From the NCBI RefSeq assembly GCF_900078315.1, contig NZ_FKBS01000014.1:1151847-1215846 (forward strand): a stretch of 64,000 nucleotides of DNA, given 5' to 3'. The first letter of the stretch is position 1, and the number at the start of each line of letters is the position of its first letter. The position numbers and the translations under genes were made by a program. A model generated the notes under the pieces. It was given only the letters and a program-made list of their open reading frames with translations, was not told the origin of the DNA and made no database searches. This document shows positions 9,077 through 18,321 of the stretch, piece by piece. This DNA is from Bordetella ansorpii. GTDB taxonomy: Bacteria; Pseudomonadota; Gammaproteobacteria; Burkholderiales; Burkholderiaceae_B.

Positions 9077-10471
9077 ATGAAGCGTCCTGAATCGATGAAC
9101 CTTTCCGCCAAGGCGTGCCGCCTGCTGCGCCCGAAGGCGCTGGCCGGCCCGCTCGCTCTGGTCTGCGGCCTGGCGTGGGCGCAGGTCGGATACCAGAACA
9201 GCGGCCCCGTCCTCGGCGATGACGTCATGTACTCGATCGGCGGTGGCAGTGCGGTGTCCATGGGCCGCGCGGCCGGCATGCGCTCCATCGGGGTCGGCGT
9301 GGGGTGGAACAGCAACCTGATCTGCGGCGACATGAGCATCCAGACCACGCTGCGCAATCAGCTCAACGGCATCACGAACGGCTTTCAGCAGATCATGAGC
9401 AACGTGATCCAGAGCGCGACCAGCGCGGTTGCATCGCTGCCGGCGCTGATCATTCAGCGCGCCGATCCGGGCCTGTACAACCTGCTGACCAACGGCGTGC
9501 TGCAGGCGCGGCTGGACTTCGACCGCTCCAAGCTGACGTGCCGCGCCATGGCGGAGAAGATGGCCGAGACTGCGGGTGGCCAGCTTGGCTGGAGCCAGAT
9601 GGCCGAAGGCATGGCCTTGCGTGACGCGGTTGGCAGCAACGATGCCGTGTCGGCCGTCGAGCAGGCCGAGACGCGCCGCGGCAACGACGGCCTTCCCTGG
9701 GTGGGCGGCAGCAATGCCGGTGGCGCAGGCCAGTCCGCCATCCGCGTGGTCGGCGACGTCACCCGCGCGGGCTACAACCTGGTCAACGGGCGCGGCGTGA
9801 CGGACACATCCTCCATCGCGTCCACCAGTTGCGCGAGCCTGTCCTGCCAGACCTGGACGTCGCCGCAGCAGGCGACCGAATGGGCCACCCGGGTCCTCGG
9901 GGAACAGGTGCAGCGCACGTGCGATTCCTGCACCAAGACCGAGACGGTGCCCGGCGTCGGGCTGACGCCGCTGATCCAGGAGGAGTACGAAGCCAAGCTG
10001 GAAGTCTTGCAGGAACTGGTTTCCGGCGTGCGCAACACCACCTTCGAGAACTTGCGCGAGGCCGGCAGCACGTCGCTGCCGATCACGCGCGGCGTCATCG
10101 AGGCGCTGCGCGACGAGCCGGACCAGGACCTGCTGGCGCGGCGCCTCGCGTCCGAGGTGGCGCTTTCGTCGGTGCTGGAGAAGGCACTGCTGCTCCAGCG
10201 CACGCTGCTCACCGGCAAGAAAGAGCCCAACGTGGCAGCCAACGAGTTGGCAGTCGAGGCCGTGAACCACGAGAGCGACACGCTCGACCGGGAGATCCGC
10301 AACCTCAAGACCGAACTTGAACTGCGGCGCGAGCTGGCGAACAACTCGCCGATGGCCATCATCCAGCGCCATGGCACGCGCGCGGCAGGCTCGCGCGGCA
10401 TCTATGAGGGCGATCCGGTGCCCGACCGCCTCGACCAGTTGCAGAAGGGCAATCCGGGAGGCCGGCCATGA
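9077..10471 (+). CDS. Integrating conjugative element protein, PFL_4711 family (TIGR03755)
   Basis: A 464-residue exported protein with a signal sequence (about residues 10-36). It has Cys pairs in the middle (S-C-A-S-L-S-C and C-D-S-C) and a long charged C-terminal helical region (about 300-440) likely to form coiled coil. It is a periplasmic or outer-membrane component of the GI-type T4SS of unknown detailed role. Its TGA overlaps the next ATG (ATGA). Confidence 0.83.
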   Translation: MKRPESMNLSAKACRLLRPKALAGPLALVCGLAWAQVGYQNSGPVLGDDVMYSIGGGSAVSMGRAAGMRSIGVGVGWNSNLICGDMSIQTTLRNQLNGITNGFQQIMSNVIQSATSAVASLPALIIQRADPGLYNLLTNGVLQARLDFDRSKLTCRAMAEKMAETAGGQLGWSQMAEGMALRDAVGSNDAVSAVEQAETRRGNDGLPWVGGSNAGGAGQSAIRVVGDVTRAGYNLVNGRGVTDTSSIASTSCASLSCQTWTSPQQATEWATRVLGEQVQRTCDSCTKTETVPGVGLTPLIQEEYEAKLEVLQELVSGVRNTTFENLREAGSTSLPITRGVIEALRDEPDQDLLARRLASEVALSSVLEKALLLQRTLLTGKKEPNVAANELAVEAVNHESDTLDREIRNLKTELELRRELANNSPMAIIQRHGTRAAGSRGIYEGDPVPDRLDQLQKGNPGGRP

Positions 10472-10827
10472 GCGCGGAGCGCATGGCCTGGCGCCCCTTG
10501 CGCTGGCTCATCAGCCGGCGTGCGGCGAAAGCACTGCTGTGGGCGGCCGTGATCGTCGCCGCTGCGGTGGGCGCCAACATCGCCGGCATCTATCTCGTTG
10601 GCAGCGTGGCCGGCTGGGAGCGGTGGCTCGCGGCCGCATCGGGCTACTTCTTCGTGTGGCGGTTGTTCCTGTACGGGGCGACGGCCTGCGGCTGGGTCTG
10701 GATGCGGCGGCGGCTGCTGGCGCGCGAGGACAGCACGCTGGCCCGACGCCGGCTGATTCGCGCTGAGGTCGCCGGCATTGTTGCCATCGTGGCGCTGGAA
10801 GCCAGCCTGTTGATGCAGGCCGCTTGA
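10468..10827 (+). CDS. Small ICE membrane protein of unknown function
   Basis: A 119-residue protein with three or four hydrophobic segments (about residues 24-45, 50-72 and 95-115) separated by Arg-rich loops. It is translationally coupled to PFL_4711 (4-base overlap) and sits 13 bases before the TraG-N gene. A small membrane protein at this spot is usual in clc-type elements. I cannot assign a function. Confidence 0.7.
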   Translation: MSAERMAWRPLRWLISRRAAKALLWAAVIVAAAVGANIAGIYLVGSVAGWERWLAAASGYFFVWRLFLYGATACGWVWMRRRLLAREDSTLARRRLIRAEVAGIVAIVALEASLLMQAA

Positions 10828-10840
10828 GGGGATCGAGGCC

Positions 10841-12361
10841 ATGACGCTTTTCACGACCGACTACCTGGAGTACTACCTAACCCTCGTGTCCTGGATCGTC
10901 AACAACGGCATCTGGGCGGTCCTCGTATCCAGCGGGGTATTCGCGCTGCCTTTCGTCGCCATCATCGTGCAGGAGTGGTTGAAGGCCCGTGCGGAAGGCG
11001 CCGACGAGGGCAACAAAGGCGTGCTGAGCGCCGCCCGCATCGAGAACCGGGTCTTCGTCGCCATCGTGGTGGTGATGTTCGCCGGCATTCCGTTCATCGA
11101 CGTGGACCTGAACACCATCCAGTACGACAGCTCGCGCTCGGCCCAGTGCCAGGTCAGCGTGGCGCAGCCCGGGGATACCGGCTGGTCGCAGTCCTTCAGC
11201 ACCATCAACAACCAGTCGGCGAAGGTGCCGGTGTGGTGGGCGTTCATGCACGCGCTCTCGCGCGCCGTCACGGGCGCTTCGGTGGCAGCGATCCCGTGCG
11301 GCACGGACCTGCGGCAGATGCGCATGGAGATCGACGCTACGCGCATCGATGACCCGGTGCTGGCTCAGGAAGTAGCGGATTTCTCGCGGGATTGCTATGG
11401 GCCTGCACGGGCCAAATTGTTCATGCAGCGCCCTCAGCTCGATGAGCAGCAGATGCACGACGTGACCTGGATCGGATCGCGGTTCTTCACCGACACGAAC
11501 GGCTACTACGACACATACCGTTCCAGCACCCCACGCGAGGACTGGCCCTATGACAGCACCCGCGACGCAGGGCTTGCGCAGGTGGCCAGCGGTGGCGGCT
11601 ACCCGACCTGCCGCCAGTGGTGGAGCGATGGAAGTAACGGCCTGCGGGCACGCCTGCTGGGTCAGGTGGACCCGAGCCTGTTGAGTCGCCTGGCGGGCTG
11701 GGCCGGGTTCCTGAGCCGGGCCGAGGTGGACGACTCGGTGATCCGAGCCATCGCGTCACCGCGGCAGCAGAAGTTGAACCAGGGCAGCGTCTATACGGAC
11801 TACGGAGGCCAGATCGACAAGACCTTGCCGAACATCGTGACACGGGCCACGGGAGACGTTGGGATGGCCGTCGGCGCGATTGCCGCGTTTCCCGCCATGG
11901 ACGTCGTGAGACAGTCTCTACCCATGGTCCTCGCCTTGCTCAAGATGGCGCTGGTCATCTGCATCCCGCTCGTGCTGGTCGTGGGCACCTATGACCTGAA
12001 GACGGTCGTCACGGTCAGCGTCGTGCAATTCGCGCTGTTCTTCGTGGATTTCTGGTTCCAGCTCGCTCGCTGGATCGACAGCACTATCCTCGATGCGCTC
12101 TATGGCTGGGGCTTTGGCTGGAACCGGCCACACACGAACTTCGACCCGCTGGTGGGGCTGAACAATGCGTTCGGCGACATGCTCTTGATGTTCGTCGCGG
12201 GCACGATGTTCCTGGTGCTGCCAGGATTCTGGCTGGCAAGCCTGACCTGGGTTGGAATTCGGGCGGGACATGCCATTCAGGGGTTGTCGGACGGCAGCAA
12301 GAGCGCCGGCCAAGCCGGGGGCAAGGGGGCTGGGGCACTCACGGGAGGCAAGCTGAAGTAG
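10841..12361 (+). CDS. TraG N-terminal-domain protein (mating-pair stabilisation)
   Basis: A 506-residue inner-membrane protein. It has two N-terminal membrane segments (about 10-35 and 70-90), a soluble middle region with scattered Cys, and a C-terminal cluster of four or five membrane segments (about 350-480) ending in a Gly/Lys tail. It matches the TraG-N (PF07916) type that in F-like systems acts in mating-pair stabilisation. The F-TraG C-terminal entry-exclusion domain is absent. It is the last gene of the rightward tra operon and converges on the DUF3742 gene. Confidence 0.8.
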   Translation: MTLFTTDYLEYYLTLVSWIVNNGIWAVLVSSGVFALPFVAIIVQEWLKARAEGADEGNKGVLSAARIENRVFVAIVVVMFAGIPFIDVDLNTIQYDSSRSAQCQVSVAQPGDTGWSQSFSTINNQSAKVPVWWAFMHALSRAVTGASVAAIPCGTDLRQMRMEIDATRIDDPVLAQEVADFSRDCYGPARAKLFMQRPQLDEQQMHDVTWIGSRFFTDTNGYYDTYRSSTPREDWPYDSTRDAGLAQVASGGGYPTCRQWWSDGSNGLRARLLGQVDPSLLSRLAGWAGFLSRAEVDDSVIRAIASPRQQKLNQGSVYTDYGGQIDKTLPNIVTRATGDVGMAVGAIAAFPAMDVVRQSLPMVLALLKMALVICIPLVLVVGTYDLKTVVTVSVVQFALFFVDFWFQLARWIDSTILDALYGWGFGWNRPHTNFDPLVGLNNAFGDMLLMFVAGTMFLVLPGFWLASLTWVGIRAGHAIQGLSDGSKSAGQAGGKGAGALTGGKLK

Positions 12362-12372
12362 CCCGGAGTCCG

Positions 12373-12738
12373 TCAGTCGTCGGTGTACAACTCGTGCGAC
12401 GTATCGTTGTACAGATTGGGATCGTAGCCCGGTGTCTTGCGCAGTTCTGTGAGATCGGTGAAAGGCCACTCGTCCTCGTCAGAGGTATTGGCAGCAGCAG
12501 CCCACGCCGCCGCCACGACGCCCAACAACACGAGTGCGAACCAAAAAGCAACGTAGAGCAGCAATCCCACCACAGACAGCTTGACCACCCACACGAGCGC
12601 GGTGGCAACGGCCGCCGGCACCCCCTTGGACACCAACCAGTTCGACGCCCGACGTTCGCCGCGCGCGTAGGCGCGCCATCCGCGGCCAAAGGTGCGGCCG
12701 AGGCGTTCTGCGGTGCTGATGCGGGTCGTGGTGTTCAT
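12373..12738 (-). CDS. DUF3742 family membrane protein
   Basis: A 121-residue protein with a basic N-terminal region (two short R-rich helices), one or two hydrophobic segments (about 42-80) and an acidic C-terminal tail (D-E-D-E-W-P). DUF3742 proteins are characteristic of clc-type ICEs and have no known function. It converges with TraG-N (11 bases between stops). Confidence 0.8.
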   Translation of the reverse strand: MNTTTRISTAERLGRTFGRGWRAYARGERRASNWLVSKGVPAAVATALVWVVKLSVVGLLLYVAFWFALVLLGVVAAAWAAAANTSDEDEWPFTDLTELRKTPGYDPNLYNDTSHELYTDD

Positions 12739-12822
12739 GGTCGTCTCCTGCTACAGAGGGATGCCTATTCCAGTTTGGTCCATTTCATTCTGTTTGGGGC
12801 TTCAATGTGCTCTCTTGCCGCT

Positions 12823-13455
12823 TCAGGACGCTTCGTCATCCGGTTCCACCGGCCCGGGATCAGGCTCCACGCCGACGCGATACGTGGCAACGAAGCGCGG
12901 CCAGTCCACATGGTCCACCAGGTCGATGTCATCGACAACGCCGACTCTTGCTGCCGCACGCTCGAACAGGGCGATGCTCTTGGCGGGATAGTTGTTGCGC
13001 GACGGATAGAGCACCCCGTCGAACAGCGGCTGGCCATCATCGCCGAGCATCGCATGCACCTGGGCGGACACCTGCTGCGTGTGCGTGTAGTCGCGGCTGG
13101 CCAACTGTTCCAGGTTCAGGCCGAAGTAACCCGCCATGACACCCTCGGCCGTGAGATCGGCCAAGCGCACGTCGTCCAGGACCCCCACGGCCCGCACGAG
13201 CCGGCTCTCGACTTCCTTCAGCGCAATCGAGCGCTTCTCGTCCGCCAGCCACTGGTGCTTGTGAAACACCGACTCCATCAGCGCCGTGGACAGGTCGCGG
13301 CCCAGGTAGAGCACGCCGTAGGTCCGCGCCGGGTCGTCGTAGCGATTGGTGCCGCTGCGGCCATAGTACAGCGGGCTGCCCCGATAGACGACGCGGCTCA
13401 CATGCTGGAGCAGTTCACCCGCATCGATCAAGAACAAGGGCAGTTCGCGGCTCAT
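12823..13455 (-). CDS. RES-domain toxin (predicted NAD+-degrading)
   Basis: A 210-residue protein with the three residues that name the RES family: R25 (V-Y-R-G-S), E61 (A-L-M-E-S-V) and S152 (Y-P-S-R-N-N). RES toxins of type II toxin-antitoxin systems deplete NAD+, by phosphorolysis in the MbcT case; that this one does so is inferred. The gene lies 12 bases downstream of its predicted antitoxin gene and shares its promoter. Length and residue pattern look intact, so it is likely an active stabilisation toxin of the ICE. Confidence 0.87.
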   Translation of the reverse strand: MSRELPLFLIDAGELLQHVSRVVYRGSPLYYGRSGTNRYDDPARTYGVLYLGRDLSTALMESVFHKHQWLADEKRSIALKEVESRLVRAVGVLDDVRLADLTAEGVMAGYFGLNLEQLASRDYTHTQQVSAQVHAMLGDDGQPLFDGVLYPSRNNYPAKSIALFERAAARVGVVDDIDLVDHVDWPRFVATYRVGVEPDPGPVEPDDEAS

Positions 13456-13467
13456 GGCGGTCTTGCC

Positions 13468-14100
13468 TCAATGCACCTGGACGCCCAGCACGTTGAACAC
13501 CGCTTCGGCCACGTCATCGATTGTGCCATGCGTCACCGCATCCACCGGCGAGCGTCCGCCCAAGCCTTCGAGCGGTTCGGATAGTGCGCGGTAGATCGTC
13601 CAGTGGTCGATGCCCTCGACCTCTTGAAGCACGGTTTGGGTCAACTGCTGCTTCACCGGGTCGAGCTGCCAGTCGGGCAGCTTCTGGCCGCGCGGCCCCA
13701 CATTCAGCGCCAGCAGCCGGCGCGCGAGGATGTCCTTGTAGATCTGCTGGCGCGACTTGTCCGCCAGCTTGGCGTACTCGGGGATCGGCAGGTTGTGCGG
13801 CTGGTTGAAGGATTCCAGCAACACGGCGCGGCCTCGCTGGACGTCGGTTTCAGTCGGGGTCCAGCGCGTTTCGGTGCGCAGCGCGGCCGCCTTGCGCGCC
13901 AGGGCCTGCTCCACCGTTTCGCCTTCGAGGTTGGCTGGCAGTTTTACCGCCTCCACGCGCTCGTGAATGAACGCCTGCAACTCGGCCGCGAAAGCCGGCG
14001 CATCCCGGATTTCAACGGTATCCGCGAAACGGCGCACGTCCTCCACGGTGACGCGCGGCAGACGATCGGCAATGAATTCAATGGCGGTGGGCATGGTCAT
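13468..14100 (-). CDS. Antitoxin of the RES pair, DUF2384/MbcA-ParS-like C-terminus
   Basis: A 210-residue protein. Residues 1-100 form a charged helical region with no clear family. Residues 103-206 contain a helical segment with the block R-G-Q-K-L-P-D-W-Q-L and a terminal part (P-L-E-G-L-G-G-R-S-P-V-D-A-V) that matches the DUF2384 toxin-binding domain of RES-neutralising antitoxins. It is longer than usual Xre/MbcA antitoxins (about 110-150). Residues 103-206 are also clearly related to the C-terminus of the ICE integrase. A second in-frame ATG six bases on is possible. Confidence 0.8.
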   Translation of the reverse strand: MTMPTAIEFIADRLPRVTVEDVRRFADTVEIRDAPAFAAELQAFIHERVEAVKLPANLEGETVEQALARKAAALRTETRWTPTETDVQRGRAVLLESFNQPHNLPIPEYAKLADKSRQQIYKDILARRLLALNVGPRGQKLPDWQLDPVKQQLTQTVLQEVEGIDHWTIYRALSEPLEGLGGRSPVDAVTHGTIDDVAEAVFNVLGVQVH

Positions 14101-14127
14101 CTCCCAAGCAGGTTTGAGACAGGATTC

Positions 14128-14156
14128 ACTCTAGTCGCCCTTGTCGCATTTGTCAA
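14128..14156 (-). promoter_or_regulatory. Predicted sigma-70 promoter of the toxin-antitoxin operon
   Basis: On the minus strand TTGACA (14,151-14,156) is followed after 17 bp by TAGAGT (14,128-14,133), placing the start about 20-25 bases before the antitoxin ATG. The spacer repeats GACAA twice, a plausible autorepression site. Confidence 0.55.
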
Positions 14157-14160
14157 CTTG

Positions 14161-14409
14161 GTCGCCTGAGCGAGAGCCTACCTGCCGGGGGTAGCGTCCC
14201 CGCAGCATAGGCAGGGGCCAGCGCCAGGTCTCCGTCCAATCCATTCGTGCGGGTTCCACATTGACGCTGGAGACGCAACCCAGGCCCGGCTATACCGAAA
14301 CGGTTAAAGGCCAAAGGGCCGAAACGGCAAGGGAATGGGGTGCAAGGGGAAAGGCCCTACCTCGAAAAGGCGAAAAGGCCTCCCGGCCGGCCCCCCAGAG
14401 GACACCCGC
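14161..14409 (+). other. Intergenic region before traI; candidate origin of transfer
   Basis: No gene is seen. The stretch has nested inverted repeats: CCTGCC (14,181-14,186) with GGCAGG (14,210-14,215), and inside them CTGC-C-GGGG with CCCCGCAG. Further on are C-rich and AAAGG-rich repeats. Relaxase genes of clc-type ICEs are known to lie beside an oriT, so this is the natural candidate, but there is no direct evidence for a nic site. Confidence 0.3.
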
Positions 14410-16257
14410 ATGCTCTCCCTGTTCCAGCGAAAACGGCCCCCGGTCGCTGCCCCGTCGCCAGCGCCCGCCACCGACCTCCCGAAAGGGTTGCTGCGGCCCG
14501 AATCGGCCGCATCGCTGCTGGCAACACCGCGCCGGCAGAAGCTGCTGGAACACATCTGGCAGCGCACGTCGCTGTCGCGGCGGCAGTTCGCCACCCTATA
14601 CCGCACGCCGCTGGAGCACTACGCCGAGTTGGTCCAACAATTCCCCGCATCGGAAAGCCATCACCACGCTTACCCCGGCGGCATGCTGGATCACGGGTTG
14701 GAGATCGTCGCCTATGCGCTCAAGCTGCGGCAGTCCCATCTGCTGCCCATTGGCGGCAGTCCCGAAGACCAGGCGGCGCAGTCTGAAGCCTGGACTGCCG
14801 CAGTCGCTTATGCCGCGCTGCTGCACGACATCGGCAAGATCGCCGTCGATCTGCACGTCGAACTGTCCGACGGCTCGCTGTGGCACCCCTGGCACGGCCC
14901 GCTGCACCAGCCATACCGCTTCCGCTACCGCGACGATCGGGAATATCGGCTCCACAGCGCCGCGACAGGTTTACTCTACCGTCAACTGCTCGACCGTGAT
15001 GCCCTGGACTGGCTCAGTGGCTATCCCGACCTGTGGGGACCGCTGCTCTACGTCCTGGCCGGCCAGTACGAGCGCGCCGGCGTGCTGGGCGAACTTGTCG
15101 TGCAGGCCGACCGGGCTTCGGTGGCCCAGGAACTGGGCGGCGATCCGGCCCGCGCCATGGCTGCACACAAGCATGCGCTGCAGCGCAAGTTGCTCGACGG
15201 GCTGCGCTACCTGCTCAAGGAACAGTTGAAGCTGAACCAGCCGGAAGCCTCCGATGGCTGGATCACCGAGGATGCCTTGTGGCTGGTAAGCAAGACGGTC
15301 TCGGACAAGCTGCGTGCGCACCTGCTGTCACTAGGCGTCGACGGCATCCCCGCGAGCAACACCGCCGTCTTCAACGTGCTGCAGGATCACGGCATGTTGC
15401 AACCGACGCCGGACGGCAAGGCGGTCTGGCGCGCGACCGTGACCAGCACGACTGGCTGGTCCCACTCATTCACCCTGCTGCGTCTCGCTCCCGCGCTGAT
15501 TTGGGAGTCTGGAGAGCGGCCAGCGCCCTTCGCAGGGGCAGTGGCAATCGACGGGACACCGGCACCCAACAATGCCGATGCCTTGGTGCCCTCGCCGGCA
15601 ATGACGGCAAAGCCAGCCACCGACGATCAAGAGTCCCTTCCATGGGAGGGCGTCGACGCCGCGACTCCGGTTCACTTGCCTGCCGCACAAGCCGCACCCG
15701 ATGTCATGGAGGACCTGCTGGCGATGGTAGGAATCGGCGATTTGCTTGTTCCCCAACAGGATGCGGAAGCCGTCTCGGGCGACGCACCCGCCGCTGGCCC
15801 TCAAACGCCACCGCCAACCTCGATGGTGCCCGTGCCGTCATCAGCGCCGGTGCCCACGTCCTCGTCGGCGCAGCCATCGGGCGAGCACTTCATGGCGTGG
15901 CTGAAACAAGGTATCGCTACCCGCCGGCTGGTCATCAACGACGCGAAGGCGCTCGTGCATACGGTGGGCGACACGGCCTACCTGGTCAGCCCCGGGGTAT
16001 TCCAACGCTACGCACAAGAACACCCCCAGGTCGGGACTCTCGCCAAGCAGGAGAACCAGCAGGATTGGCAATGGGTACAAAAGCGCTTCGAGCGCCTGCA
16101 ACTGCATCGCAAAAAGCCCAGGGGCCTGAACATCTGGACGTGCGATGTCACAGGCCCCAGGAAGTCCCGCCGCCTGTATGGCTATCTATTGCACGATGTT
16201 CGGCTCCTGTTCGCAGAGCCACCACCGAACAATCCTTACTTGTCACTTCTCGCGTAA
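14410..16257 (+). CDS. traI: MobH-type TraI relaxase, PFL_4751 family (TIGR03760)
   Basis: A 615-residue relaxase that starts conjugative DNA transfer. The start at 14410 gives the usual N-terminus; the frame is open 75 bases further upstream. The TraI_2 domain (about 20-330) carries HD-type motifs: H-H-H-A-Y-P-G-G-M-L-D-H and, later, L-L-H-D-I-G-K. A Pro/Ser-rich linker (about 390-510) precedes a C-terminal domain (520-610) typical of putative TraI helicase/relaxase C-termini. The length fits the family. It is transcribed away from the tra operon, divergent from the toxin-antitoxin pair. Confidence 0.9.
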   Translation: MLSLFQRKRPPVAAPSPAPATDLPKGLLRPESAASLLATPRRQKLLEHIWQRTSLSRRQFATLYRTPLEHYAELVQQFPASESHHHAYPGGMLDHGLEIVAYALKLRQSHLLPIGGSPEDQAAQSEAWTAAVAYAALLHDIGKIAVDLHVELSDGSLWHPWHGPLHQPYRFRYRDDREYRLHSAATGLLYRQLLDRDALDWLSGYPDLWGPLLYVLAGQYERAGVLGELVVQADRASVAQELGGDPARAMAAHKHALQRKLLDGLRYLLKEQLKLNQPEASDGWITEDALWLVSKTVSDKLRAHLLSLGVDGIPASNTAVFNVLQDHGMLQPTPDGKAVWRATVTSTTGWSHSFTLLRLAPALIWESGERPAPFAGAVAIDGTPAPNNADALVPSPAMTAKPATDDQESLPWEGVDAATPVHLPAAQAAPDVMEDLLAMVGIGDLLVPQQDAEAVSGDAPAAGPQTPPPTSMVPVPSSAPVPTSSSAQPSGEHFMAWLKQGIATRRLVINDAKALVHTVGDTAYLVSPGVFQRYAQEHPQVGTLAKQENQQDWQWVQKRFERLQLHRKKPRGLNIWTCDVTGPRKSRRLYGYLLHDVRLLFAEPPPNNPYLSLLA

Positions 16258-16550
16258 CCGGCGGCTCAAGAGCCGTCCAAAAATGCGACGCGGCGGACCA
16301 ATCCGCAACGGCGCGAATCAGAACGTCGATATCGCTTGACCTCAAGTTTTGAGGCTTTGTAATGCCGCCGAGGTCGGTTTGCGCGCGCGTTCTGCGACGA
16401 GACGAGAAGCCGACAACCAACGGGATTCGATCTCTGCCGCATCTGTCGCTCATGGTCTTGCGCTGCCAAGAAAGCAGCGTCAGGGGACAGCGTGCAGCGC
16501 GATCGCGCTCGCTTCATTCGCTTTACGACCTGACCACGGAACCTGTTCAG
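16258..16550. other. Intergenic region with palindromic promoter-like element
   Basis: No convincing gene. TTGACC (16,336-16,341) is overlapped by the inverted repeat CCTCAA-GTT-TTGAGG (16,340-16,354) and followed by TTTGTAAT. The arms match those of SoxR-type MerR operators, but the palindrome is 15 bp instead of 18 and no soxR gene is nearby. It may be the remnant promoter of the broken RND operon. Confidence 0.4.
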
Positions 16551-17747
16551 ATGACGACTTCCAGCTCCGACCCTCGCGGCGTGCGCCTGCTTTGGATACT
16601 GATCTCCCTCAGCGCGATGGCGCTCGCAGGTTGTAAAGAGAACGCCGGAGCTGGCGCCGGAGGCCATCCACCGCCGCCGCAAGTCAGCGTCGCGCAGGTC
16701 GAGATCAAGCCCATCACGTAATGGGACGAATACAACGGACGCATCGAAGCCATCGAGAGCGTCGAGCTGCGCCCACGGGTGTCTGGCTACGTCGAGCGGG
16801 TCGCCTATCGCGAAGGAGACGAGGTCAAGAAGGGCGATGTGCTCTTCATGATCGATGCCCGAAGCTACCGCGCGGAACTGGCCCGGGCCCAGGCGCAATT
16901 GACCCGGGCGCGCAGCGAAGCCGGCCGCAGCAGAAGCGAGGCGCAACGTGCCAAGGTGCTGGTCGAGCAGCAGGCTGTCTCCACCGAGGCCTGGGAGCAG
17001 CGCCGCGCCGCTGACGAGTCCGCGCAGGCTGAGGTGCAGGCCGCGCAGGCTGCGGTGGAGACGGCGCAGTTGAACCTGGAGAGGACCCAAGTGCGCTCGC
17101 CCATCAACGGGCGCGCCAGCCGTGCCCGCTTTACCGCAGGCAACCTGGTGGCCGCCAGCGATGCAGCCAGTGTGCTAACCACCATCGTGTTCCAGGACAG
17201 GGTCTATACCTACTTTGAGGCCGATGAGAAGGCGTTCCTGCGCTACTCGCGCATGGCGCGCAAGGGAGAGCGCCCCAGCGAGCGAGGCGGCCAGCTGCCG
17301 GTCCAGATCGCCCTGGCGGACAAGGCGGACTTCTCTCACACCGGCACGGTGGACTTCCTCGACAACCAGGTGGACCGGGGCAGCGGCACGATCGCCGTGC
17401 GCGCGGTGCTGGACAACAAGGATCGCGTTTTCACGCCGGGCCTCTATACCCGCGTGCGACTGGTCGGCAGCGGCGAATTCTCGGCCGTGTTGATCGACGA
17501 CAAGGCGGTGCTGACCGACCACGACCGTAACTACGTCTACATCGTAGACAAGGATGGACTGGCGCAGCGACGTGATGTGAAACTGGGTGGCAGTTCCCAT
17601 TGGCTGCGCATCGTGCGAGGGGGGCTGGCGGCGGGCGACCGCGTGATCGTCAACGGCGCGCAGAAGGTGTTCTTGCCGGGCATGCCTGTGCAGGCCACGG
17701 CGGTGCCCATGGTGGCTGCTGCGGCGCCCGCGTCCGCCACCAAATGA
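16551..17747 (+). pseudogene. RND efflux periplasmic adaptor (MexE-like), interrupted by an in-frame stop
   Basis: The first 56 codons encode a lipoprotein signal (lipobox A-L-A-G-C) and the start of an adaptor. Codon 57 is TAA (16,719-16,721), and the same frame then continues without further interruption for 342 residues with the biotinyl-lipoyl, alpha-hairpin and beta-barrel parts of a MexE/AcrA adaptor (start of the resumed part W-D-E-Y-N-G-R-I-E-A). One base change from GAA would restore a full protein of about 398 residues. Reinitiation, for example at GTG 16,779, would give a protein without export signal. The neighbouring pump gene is also broken. Confidence 0.85.
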
Positions 17748-17839
17748 AGCACCACGCCGGAGCGCGCCACCGATCGGACGTATCACACAACGAGCGGCGC
17801 GGCGCGCTTCCCCCTGGACTCCTTTCAAGGTATTAGCCC

Positions 17840-18321
17840 ATGGACCTCTCCAAGTTCTTCATGGACAGGCCGATCTTCGCGGCTGTGCTGTCGATCGTCA
17901 TCTTCGTCTCGGGCCTGCTCGCGATCCCGGCGCTGCCGATCAGCGAATATCCCAAGGTCGTGGTGCGCGCCGTGTATCCGGGCGCCAACCCCAAGGTGAT
18001 TGCCGAGACCGTGGCGACACCCCTGGAGGAGCAGATCAACGGCGTCGAAGGCATGATGTACATCAAGTCTGTCGCCGGCTCCGACGGCGTGCTGGTGACC
18101 ACGGTCACCTTCCGTTCTGGCATCAACGCCGATGACGCGACGGTGCGGGTACAAAACCGCGTCGCCCAGGCTCAGGCCCGGCTGCCCGCGATGTGGTGCG
18201 CCAGGGCATCACCGTCCAAAAGCAGTCCCCCGCCTTCCTGATGGTGGTGCACCTGACATCGCCCGATAAGCAGTACGACACGCTGTACCTTCGCAACTAC
18301 GCCCGGCTGCACGTCAAGGAC
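17840..18321 (+). pseudogene. RND efflux pump (MexF-like), N-terminal fragment with frameshift
   Basis: It begins as a normal pump (M-D-L-S-K-F-F-M-D-R-P-I-F) and runs about 115 residues. Near 18,187-18,193 one base appears to be missing: the frame switches and continues as V-V-R-Q-G-I-T-V-Q-K-Q-S-P up to H-V-K-D (18,321). There the similarity ends abruptly and unrelated sequence begins. About 85 percent of the pump gene is absent. The upstream adaptor gene also carries a stop codon, so this efflux operon is dead. Confidence 0.85.

Noticed and set aside
8591-10372. A 593-codon open frame on the minus strand
   Set aside because: Antisense to the PFL_4710 and PFL_4711 genes; no start signals or domains.
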